From a virus: DNA of 26,424 nt. Within the stretch, counting starts at the first letter, position 1. Each line of letters opens with the position of its first letter. The notes under the pieces are model-generated. The model was not told the DNA's origin. It made no database searches and saw only the letters and a list, made by a program, of their open reading frames with translations. The stretch lies in IMG/VR virus record IMGVR_UViG_3300006802_000469, positions 1 to 26,424 of that record; one strand, given 5' to 3'. Position numbers and translations under genes: made by a program. Shown here one piece after another: positions 21,735 to 26,424 of the stretch.

Positions 21735-22568
21735 ATGGAACGCAAAGGTTTTATTGGCGGTAGCGATATGCGCCGCATCATGGATGGCGATTGGACATCG
21801 CTATGGGAAGAAAAGACAGGCAAGGTAGAGCCTGTTGATCTGTCAGATAACCTAGCAGTACAGCTAGGCACAGAGACAGAACACTTTAACAAGCGTTGGT
21901 TTGCCAAACAACACACCACATTAAAAGTTGAAACTATTGTTGCTGGTCATCATGGCGTTGGCAACGGCCTAACCAAAGAAATGAATTGGGAAGGCGTACC
22001 ACTCAAAGGTTCAGTAGACGGATTTATACATACTGATCGCAAATATTTTGACGAGATCATTGAGTGCAAACACACCTACGATATGAACAAGATGGAGGCA
22101 TGTCTGCAAATGTACATGCCGCAGATGCAGTTCTATATGTGGGTGCATCAGGCCAAAGGCTGTTACCTATCAGTTATCTTTGGCAATCGCAGATGGGAAT
22201 CTGTCTATGTCACTAAGGATTGGGACTACATCCACAAGATGCAAGTTCACCTAACTGAGTTCTGGAGGCTTGTCAGAGATGACACACGCCCTTTCGCAGA
22301 TGAGCAGATACCGCCTGTATCTATAGACAAAATCAAAGTTGATGGCCTAGTACGCAGAGATGCGTCATCTGATAACGAGTTCATCAGCAGATGCCATGAC
22401 TACATTGAACATGAGCCAAATGCCAAGCTGTTTGATTCAGCCAAGTCTGAACTAAAAGCTATGGTTAGTAACGATGAGCGAGAAGTTTACTGTGACCTTC
22501 TCACCATCAAGCGCGACAAGCGCGGATCACTTCGTGTCACAGTTAACAAGGAGAACCAAGATGTCTAA
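21735..22568 (+). CDS. YqaJ-type recombination exonuclease
   Basis: A 277-residue protein with lambda-exonuclease/YqaJ features: GFIGGSDMRRIM at residues 5-16, QLGTETEHFNKRWF (44-57), GSVDGFI (92-98, Asp95), IIECKHTY (108-115, Glu110 and Lys112) and MPQMQFYMW (128-136). These give the PD-(D/E)XK catalytic set. The enzyme digests one strand of a DNA end to leave single strands for annealing. The next gene, overlapping by 8 nt, is a Rad52-like annealing protein, the usual partner, so the pair is a phage recombination system. Confidence 0.85.
   Translation: MERKGFIGGSDMRRIMDGDWTSLWEEKTGKVEPVDLSDNLAVQLGTETEHFNKRWFAKQHTTLKVETIVAGHHGVGNGLTKEMNWEGVPLKGSVDGFIHTDRKYFDEIIECKHTYDMNKMEACLQMYMPQMQFYMWVHQAKGCYLSVIFGNRRWESVYVTKDWDYIHKMQVHLTEFWRLVRDDTRPFADEQIPPVSIDKIKVDGLVRRDASSDNEFISRCHDYIEHEPNAKLFDSAKSELKAMVSNDEREVYCDLLTIKRDKRGSLRVTVNKENQDV
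22549..22559 (+). promoter_or_regulatory. Shared leader AGGAGAACCAA, copy 6
   Basis: Inside the end of the exonuclease gene. It sets the annealing protein start at ATG 22561. Nine bases complement the loop at 23805-23814. Confidence 0.7.
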
Positions 22569-23037
22569 GGATAATCAGGTTAAGGATACACTAAGCCTAT
22601 GGAATAAAGTTTCCAAGTCAGACCCTAAGTACCTAAAGAAAGTATCATTCGGGTCAAGATCGTTTACAGCTATTGATCCACAGTATCAAGTGCGTAGCGC
22701 AACAGAAGCGTTCGGACCTATAGGACATGGATGGGGCTGGTCAAGCAACACCCGCTTTGTAGATGTAAGCAATGGTGATACAGCCGTTATAGCTGACGTA
22801 ATGATATGGACTGTAAACAGAGATAACTGTTTTGGACCTTTCTCTGGATGCAGAAAGTTCTTTGACTCTGCCAAAGGCAGGATGGCAGAGGACGCACCCA
22901 AGATGGCAATCACCGATGGTCTTACCAAGGCTATGTCACATCTAGGATTCAATGCCGATGTGTTTCTTGGCGAGATGGATGGCAACAAATACGCCGCCGA
23001 TTCAAAGGCTGGTAAGAAATCTGTAGGAGAATGGTAA
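22561..23037 (+). CDS. Rad52-like single-strand annealing protein
   Basis: A 158-residue protein: WNKVSKSDPKYLKKVSFGSR, IDPQYQVRSATEAFGPIGHG with WGW following, and a C-terminal KMAITDGLTKAMSHLGFNAD then VFLGEMDGNKY, the conserved end block of Rad52/Sak-type annealing proteins (K-x-A-x-T-D-G-L-x-K-A-x-x-x-L-G-F-x-A-D-V). It anneals complementary strands exposed by the exonuclease. The start follows the shared leader and overlaps the exonuclease stop. The long frame upstream of 22561 was rejected. The stop forms TAATG with the next gene. Confidence 0.75.
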   Translation: MSKDNQVKDTLSLWNKVSKSDPKYLKKVSFGSRSFTAIDPQYQVRSATEAFGPIGHGWGWSSNTRFVDVSNGDTAVIADVMIWTVNRDNCFGPFSGCRKFFDSAKGRMAEDAPKMAITDGLTKAMSHLGFNADVFLGEMDGNKYAADSKAGKKSVGEW

Positions 23038-23390
23038 TGTTTTACGGAAATCAAATAGCATCTTTAGATGCAAAGCTAATGGACATAGATCGAAAGTTAG
23101 AGAAACTCATATGGTCTATGAAAGAGCCTGTAAAGGAACAGGTTAAACCTAAACAAAAAAGCAAGCCTAAGTATTCCAAGCCATTTATAGATAGAATAGC
23201 TGGCAGATACAAAAGCAAACACGATCTAGTACAAGAAACAGGTTTAACATATCAAACAATTACTACTTATATCAGACACGCAAGAGCCAATGGTCACAAT
23301 ATTGTTAGGCGAAGAATAAAATTAAAGAGACCACATTTACCAAGAGGTTTTTGTATGGTTTCACAATATAAATTAGTAAAGGATAAATAG
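23037..23390 (+). CDS. coiled-coil plus HTH DNA-binding protein
   Basis: A 117-residue protein: MFYGNQIASLDAKLMDIDRK starts a coiled-coil helix (residues 5-30), then a Lys/Pro linker, then a helix-turn-helix (KHDLVQETGLTYQTITTYIR) with a basic C-terminus. ATG 23037 (GGAG at 23026-23029, 7 nt spacing, TAATG overlap) is preferred over ATG 23031. Likely binds DNA. Its place between annealing protein and SSB points to a recombination or regulatory job. No named family. Confidence 0.6.
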   Translation: MFYGNQIASLDAKLMDIDRKLEKLIWSMKEPVKEQVKPKQKSKPKYSKPFIDRIAGRYKSKHDLVQETGLTYQTITTYIRHARANGHNIVRRRIKLKRPHLPRGFCMVSQYKLVKDK

Positions 23391-23391
23391 C

Positions 23392-23790
23392 ATGAACGAT
23401 TACGATAACACTAACAGAGGCGCGGCCTTCAAGCCGTTTCCAGAGCAACAGTTTATCCTGCAAGGTAAGCTAAACATCATGGGTGATGAAGGTCAGGTAG
23501 CACTCATCATGGCTGAGTCTAAGGATGGCAGTAAGCGCATCGAAGTATATCAACGTGCTGGTGTTCTATTTGCAAACAAAGATAAGAACGATGAAAACAA
23601 ACAGCCAGATTATAGCGGACCGCTTGACGGTCTGCATCAAGACTGGCGCATTGCGGCATGGAAAGAAATGAAAGGTGACAATGCTTATATGTCACTCAGA
23701 GTTTCAGAAGTGCAAAAGAAACAAGAGGCAGAGGCAGAGTCGCAAGATGAACCATCTAGCAAACAGATTGATGATGATATACCATTCTAA
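23392..23790 (+). CDS. single-stranded DNA-binding protein
   Basis: A 132-residue protein: an N-terminal beta-rich part (FILQGKLNIMGDEGQVALIM, then RIEVYQRAGVLFANKD) fitting an OB-fold, an acidic linker (KKQEAEAESQDEPSSKQ) and the final IDDDIPF, identical over DDDIPF to the tip of E. coli SSB. SSB coats exposed single strands and its tip docks repair proteins. It is the last gene of the early operon, after the exonuclease/annealing pair. The fold is not a close match to host SSB by eye, so the call rests mostly on the tip and context. Confidence 0.7.
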   Translation: MNDYDNTNRGAAFKPFPEQQFILQGKLNIMGDEGQVALIMAESKDGSKRIEVYQRAGVLFANKDKNDENKQPDYSGPLDGLHQDWRIAAWKEMKGDNAYMSLRVSEVQKKQEAEAESQDEPSSKQIDDDIPF

Positions 23791-23792
23791 TC

Positions 23793-23822
23793 TGCGATAG
23801 TTAGGTGGTTCTCCCTATCGCA
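23793..23822 (+). ncRNA. 3' hairpin whose loop is complementary to the shared early leader
   Basis: TGCGATAG (23793-23800) and CTATCGCA (23815-23822) form an exact 8-bp stem around loop TTAGGTGGTTCTCC. GTGGTTCTCC (23805-23814) is the exact reverse complement of GGAGAACCAC, the ribosome-site leader of the genes at 17540, 20646 and 21735, and nine bases match those at 18479, 21073 and 22561. In the plus-strand transcript this is an anti-Shine-Dalgarno loop, possibly a 3'-end small RNA that damps early translation. An alternative pairing (TTAGGT with ACCTAA, 23860-23865; GCGAT with ATCGC, 23872-23876) would open the stem. Confidence 0.6.
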
Positions 23823-23824
23823 TA

Positions 23825-23858
23825 GCGGGTGAGCAGTCGTACCATTCTGCTCATCCGC
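23825..23858 (+). terminator. Strong hairpin at the convergent operon junction
   Basis: GCGGGTGAGCAG (23825-23836) pairs with CTGCTCATCCGC (23847-23858), 12 bp with one G-U that fits the plus-strand RNA. No T-run follows, so termination may need Rho, or the hairpin may protect the 3' end of the early mRNA. Confidence 0.65.
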
Positions 23859-23861
23859 GAC

Positions 23862-24314
23862 CTAAATAGGGATCGCCAACAACTCAAGTCTAGCAATCAA
23901 ACGATCTGCTCTATTGGTTACTTGCTTATAGTATCTACTATCTTTTAACTCAGCCCCAGCAGTTTCATAATCCTCTGCTTCTACAGCCGCAATAAATTTC
24001 TTAAACTTAGACATGCGCGGCCTACCCATATTAAACATGAGATTGCATAGAATGTGATGTAGTTCATCACTCATGCTATCCCATGTCGGGTAGAGTATCT
24101 TGCAATCTTCTATAGTTACAGCAATGTCCAGCGCAAATAGCTGACGCACACGTTCCTCAGAGACATCTGTACCTACAGGCTGACCATACTCAGGCTCACC
24201 TTCCAAAATTAGATGACCCACACCACAAGTTTCCAGACCTAAATGATCTAAATACACAGAATTAACACAACCCTCATCATCAGATATTTCCTGACGCAAT
24301 ATATCTATGTTCAT
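23862..24314 (-). CDS. endolysin, T4-type lysozyme (GH24)
   Basis: A 150-residue lysozyme. Numbering from ATG 24314, the catalytic set is Glu14, Asp23 and Thr29 in EISDDEGCVNSVYLDHLG and LETCGVGHL, with the same 9- and 15-residue spacing as Glu11, Asp20 and Thr26 of T4 lysozyme. The C-terminal part has CNLMFNMGRPRMSKFKKFIA, matching the second lobe of the family. It cuts peptidoglycan to release phage. No signal peptide is seen, so the holin must open the membrane. GAGGA lies 9 nt before the ATG. The TTG start at 24329 was rejected. Confidence 0.88.
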   Translation of the reverse strand: MNIDILRQEISDDEGCVNSVYLDHLGLETCGVGHLILEGEPEYGQPVGTDVSEERVRQLFALDIAVTIEDCKILYPTWDSMSDELHHILCNLMFNMGRPRMSKFKKFIAAVEAEDYETAGAELKDSRYYKQVTNRADRLIARLELLAIPI

Positions 24315-24343
24315 TTTTTTAATCCTCAACTAATATATACATG

Positions 24344-24385
24344 GATGGGGTGATCAAAGGGGTTTGTCACCTCATCTTATTTTTT
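24344..24385 (+). terminator. Plus-strand terminator beyond the lysozyme gene
   Basis: GATGGGGTGA (24344-24353) pairs with TCACCTCATC (24367-24376), with one G-U valid on the plus strand, and TTATTTTTT follows (24377-24385). It would stop plus-strand transcripts that run past the early operon, antisense to lysozyme. Confidence 0.65.
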
Positions 24386-24754
24386 AAATCCTTTTAGCCC
24401 ACGGATTCCAAATGAGGCACCTATTGAAGCAAAAACCGCATACTGAAACCAGTCTGGTGTAGCAGATAAAGCATCAAACCCACGCTCAACATAAGGCTGG
24501 GTTAATGGAATAAAACACATAGCAATTATAACTATAAACAATATAGTCCACGCTTCATCCTTCCAGCTATTGTCGCTAGACTTAGCCATGATCTTTTCCC
24601 AGCCAGCTTCATGCGTAGCGGCAACCTTCATTACCTCTGCTTCTGCTTTGGCCTTGGCTACCTTGGCTTCACTGGTGGCTTTCTTCTCATCAGCCTTGCC
24701 CTGTAACCAAGAGCCAGCCAAGTTACCCACAATCGGTATCAGTGCCTGTATCAT
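24377..24754 (-). CDS. holin (3-TM, GTA-type)
   Basis: A 125-residue protein: MIQALIPIVGNLAGSWLQGK, then an Ala/Lys/Glu-rich amphipathic helix (residues 20-50), a membrane segment 68-86 (AWTILFIVIIAMCFIPLTQ) and a second hydrophobic stretch 103-119 (FQYAVFASIGASFGIRG) ending basic. This is the layout of the holin family named for gene-transfer-agent release, with conserved SWKDEAWT before the TM. It would open the inner membrane to let lysozyme out. It lies directly upstream of lysozyme in the same operon and overlaps the preceding gene by ATGA. Confidence 0.8.
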   Translation of the reverse strand: MIQALIPIVGNLAGSWLQGKADEKKATSEAKVAKAKAEAEVMKVAATHEAGWEKIMAKSSDNSWKDEAWTILFIVIIAMCFIPLTQPYVERGFDALSATPDWFQYAVFASIGASFGIRGLKGFKK

Positions 24755-25044
24755 TTATTTAACTCCATTGATAATTTCAATTTTGCTAACTCAATCTCAA
24801 GATCATGTACCCTTGCCACAGTATCTTGCACAGATTTAGGTGGCTCAAAATCATCTATCCAATTATCATTTTCTTCAACCTCTTGCATAGTAAGCTCAAG
24901 GTTATGCTCAAGAAAACTAATCCGTTCTGTCAGCCCAAAATAAACCCAAACAGAAACAGCAGTAAACGCAATCATACTAATAAGATTACGCAAAGGAATT
25001 GTTATTTCACTTGCTTCGTTTAGTTTTGTGGCGGTCTGTTTCAT
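24751..25044 (-). CDS. membrane-anchored coiled-coil protein (spanin-like candidate)
   Basis: A 97-residue protein: a short cytoplasmic N-terminus, one TM at 18-38 (LRNLISMIAFTAVSVWVYFG) and a long charged coiled coil (ERISFLEHNLELTMQEVEEN and VHDLEIELAKLKLSMELNK). An inner-membrane anchor with a periplasmic coiled coil is the design of an i-spanin (Rz), but no partner lipoprotein is recognised. Such a protein is common beside holins in marine phages, where its role is not settled. It overlaps both neighbours by ATGA. Confidence 0.55.
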   Translation of the reverse strand: MKQTATKLNEASEITIPLRNLISMIAFTAVSVWVYFGLTERISFLEHNLELTMQEVEENDNWIDDFEPPKSVQDTVARVHDLEIELAKLKLSMELNK

Positions 25045-25235
25045 TTTTCACTGCCTAACCAGACTGCGAAAGCCCCTGTCATTGCACCAGAAACAACGCT
25101 TATCATTGCGCTTTGCTGTGTAGTTAAATCATCTAGGCTAATGCCCCATTCAATAACTCTGATGTACATAACTGTCATCACAAACATCATTAATCGGGGC
25201 AGTATCTTCCATCTTAGAAATGTTTCTACACTCAT
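25041..25235 (-). CDS. small two-TM membrane protein
   Basis: A 64-residue protein with two membrane segments: residues 10-28 (KILPRLMMFVMTVMYIRVI) and 42-61 (SAMISVVSGAMTGAFAVWLG), ending SEK. Such proteins sit beside the holin in many marine phages. It may be a second holin, an antiholin or part of a lysis complex. The sequence does not decide. It overlaps both neighbours (TGA/ATG). Confidence 0.6.
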   Translation of the reverse strand: MSVETFLRWKILPRLMMFVMTVMYIRVIEWGISLDDLTTQQSAMISVVSGAMTGAFAVWLGSEK

Positions 25236-25924
25236 TTTAACGCATCCTTTATGCTATCTAACGTACCCTTTAGAGAGTAGCCAGAAGGTCTAGGGTTATA
25301 TTCACATTGATAAGAACGTGAGCAACCTATGTGCAGTGATGATGTGTGCTGTTCTTGTGTGTTATTTGCGCCTTGATAAAAACAAATGACTTCATCTTTG
25401 CTTATTACTTCGGTATGTGCCAAGCGGCATGTTGTCATTTTAGGATTAGACGCACTAGCTTTAAAAGCAACCAGAACAATTAAACCAACAAACAAAACAC
25501 CCATGATTAGATAAAACAGCATAGTCAAGCCATCAAAAATTTCTTTTCGTTGTGCCGCTTTTTCTAAGGCCGCTTGTCTAGCACGTTCTTTTTGAGCTTG
25601 TATGCGTCTGGCTCGTTCCTCAACAATACTTTTCCAAGTACCATTGCCAAAACGCAAGTCAACCAACATTGATACTTCATACATTTTTTCTTGAGCTAAC
25701 TTAGCGTCGATCATTTCAGATGCTACGCCGCCAATGCCATCCATAGCACCAACACCAGATCGTTTATTACGCTCTCTATTTACTTGTGCTTGACCATCAA
25801 ACAGATTGTCGATATATCCAGCGATTTCACTGATGTCATTTGCAGTCCCAATAGCCGCTTTTATAGCGTCAGTAGCCCCTTTAACCAGAGCAATCCCAGC
25901 AAGTGCAGTAGAAATGGGTTCCAT
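25232..25924 (-). CDS. membrane protein with periplasmic Cys-containing end
   Basis: A 230-residue protein: MEPISTALAGIALVKGATDA at the start, helical to residue 45, an Arg/Glu/Ala-rich coiled coil (100-128), a TM at 133-154 (LTMLFYLIMGVLFVGLIVLV), then a C-terminal part with five Cys (about residues 167-208), probably in the periplasm. This type is common next to lysis or tail genes in marine phages, but its activity is unknown. The next gene product also has Cys and a signal-like start, so the two may be a pair at the envelope. Confidence 0.6.
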   Translation of the reverse strand: MEPISTALAGIALVKGATDAIKAAIGTANDISEIAGYIDNLFDGQAQVNRERNKRSGVGAMDGIGGVASEMIDAKLAQEKMYEVSMLVDLRFGNGTWKSIVEERARRIQAQKERARQAALEKAAQRKEIFDGLTMLFYLIMGVLFVGLIVLVAFKASASNPKMTTCRLAHTEVISKDEVICFYQGANNTQEQHTSSLHIGCSRSYQCEYNPRPSGYSLKGTLDSIKDALK

Positions 25925-26112
25925 CAGTACACCTTTGTATCTTTATCTACAATAGCTGGTAGACAATAAGCTGTTATCTGTGATCCCTGTTTGTGAAGGG
26001 TTTGTGCGTACCATGTGCAATCATCTAGCGATTTAAAATACATATCATTGCTAACTAATTGCTTGTCACCTTGCGATCCAATAAAGACAAACAGCAAGAA
26101 TACATGGATCAT
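25924..26112 (-). CDS. small exported protein with two cysteines
   Basis: A 62-residue protein: a short hydrophobic start (MIHVFLLFVFIGSQ) that looks like a signal peptide or anchor, then DDCTWYAQTLHKQGSQITAY and CLP, a small Cys-Cys domain. Its start overlaps the stop of the preceding gene and its stop overlaps the next start (TGATG). An exported lysis accessory protein is possible but unproven. Confidence 0.55.
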   Translation of the reverse strand: MIHVFLLFVFIGSQGDKQLVSNDMYFKSLDDCTWYAQTLHKQGSQITAYCLPAIVDKDTKVY

Positions 26113-26279
26113 CCATTTACTATTATGCCTATAAGCAGAACAATCGTAGTTCCCGCAGTTCCGATCATAATGTGTTCAATGCGCTTTATACGCAGGATTG
26201 TTTCTTTCCAGCGTTCAGCGCAAACTGCTTCATGTGTATCAATCTGTGCCTGTACAGATGCGGCTGTTGGCTTTGCCAT
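26109..26279 (-). CDS. small protein with C-terminal TM (XhlA-like shape)
   Basis: A 56-residue gene, found by reading the minus strand: MAKPTAASVQAQIDTHEAVC, then AERWKETILRIKRIEHIMIG and a hydrophobic end (TTIVLLIGIIVNG). A polar helix with an E-x-x-C-x-E-R motif followed by a C-terminal TM resembles XhlA-type proteins beside phage holins. The start is a TAATG overlap with the tail protein gene. Function inferred only from shape and place. Confidence 0.6.
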   Translation of the reverse strand: MAKPTAASVQAQIDTHEAVCAERWKETILRIKRIEHIMIGTAGTTIVLLIGIIVNG

Positions 26280-26424
26280 TAACTAGCATTGTCCAGTTCA
26301 GTTTGTGTTGGTCTTGAAAGACTGGCGTGATTCCAACTTTTAATATAGTCACCATTACCGTCTGATAAATTTTCAAGTATGATACCAACAGTAAAGAAAT
26401 CTTTACCCTCAAGAGCAGGATAAA
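26279..26424 (-). CDS. tail protein, C-terminal fragment (enters from right edge)
   Basis: Only the last 47 codons are visible, reading FFTVGIILENLSDGNGDYIK and SWNHASLSRPTQTELDNAS. A beta-rich end followed by W-x-x-x-x-x-x-x-x-P-T-x-x-E-L is common at the ends of phage tail-fibre-associated or XkdW-like proteins. The stop overlaps the start of the next small gene. The rest lies outside the window, so a precise call is not possible. Confidence 0.5.
   Translation of the reverse strand, partial: YPALEGKDFFTVGIILENLSDGNGDYIKSWNHASLSRPTQTELDNAS

Noticed and set aside
22686-23054. 122-residue minus-strand frame opposite the annealing protein
   Set aside because: Antisense shadow of a well supported gene, with no start signal.
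1-26424. tRNA genes, CRISPR arrays and insertion sequences
   Set aside because: No cloverleaf with a T-arm GTTCRANNC pattern, no regularly spaced repeats and no transposase were seen by eye. A tRNA scan would settle the first.

Overview
This window looks like part of the genome of a tailed, short-tailed (podovirus-type) double-stranded DNA phage. The T7-like virion genes appear in the expected order: portal, small portal-linked protein, scaffold, gp13-like protein, major capsid, tail tubular A and B, gp14/gp15/gp16-like ejection proteins. Packing is tight, with many TAATG or ATGA stop/start overlaps. Several small proteins (the basic cluster next to terL and the small membrane genes beside the holin) resemble types common in marine phages of Alphaproteobacteria and cyanobacteria. 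The host is not proven. No RNA or DNA polymerase gene is visible, so this part of the genome relies on host enzymes or on genes outside the window.

Layout: (1) 1-16239, all on the minus strand, is the late packaging and virion operon. Read in its own direction it runs small terminase, HlyC-like acyltransferase, a cluster of small basic proteins, large terminase, portal, scaffold, capsid, tail tubes and internal virion proteins, the last running off the left edge. (2) 16240-16795 is a divergent non-coding region. It holds a likely minus-strand promoter, a stem-loop at 16351-16391, and a long nested inverted-repeat RNA at about 16507-16810 that can seal the start codon of the first plus-strand gene. 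(3) 16796-23790, plus strand, is the early operon: a small gene with its own terminator, a two-TM protein, a DUF932 protein, several small proteins, HTH regulators, a PDDEXK resolvase-like nuclease, an O-type replication protein, a possible loader, a YqaJ exonuclease, a Rad52-like annealing protein and an SSB. (4) 23791-23861 is a convergent junction with two strong hairpins. (5) 23862-26424, minus strand, is the lysis and membrane module (GH24 lysozyme, 3-TM holin, small membrane and exported proteins) after a tail protein that enters from the right edge.

How it may work: the early genes form a host-dependent replication and recombination set (initiator, possible loader, exonuclease plus annealing protein, resolvase, SSB). 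The most unusual signals are RNA-level. Six early genes share the leader GGAGAACCA(C). The early operon ends in a hairpin whose loop carries the exact complement, GTGGTTCTCC, which suggests feedback on translation. The first early gene has a roughly 300-nt structured leader with mutually exclusive pairings around its ATG. A plus-strand terminator lies beyond the lysozyme gene, so early read-through would run antisense to lysozyme. Recurrent operator-like palindromes (CTGC-N6-GCAG and TTGCAGTCTGCAA) sit at two early promoters and before a late gene. All functions are read from sequence by eye, without database searches.
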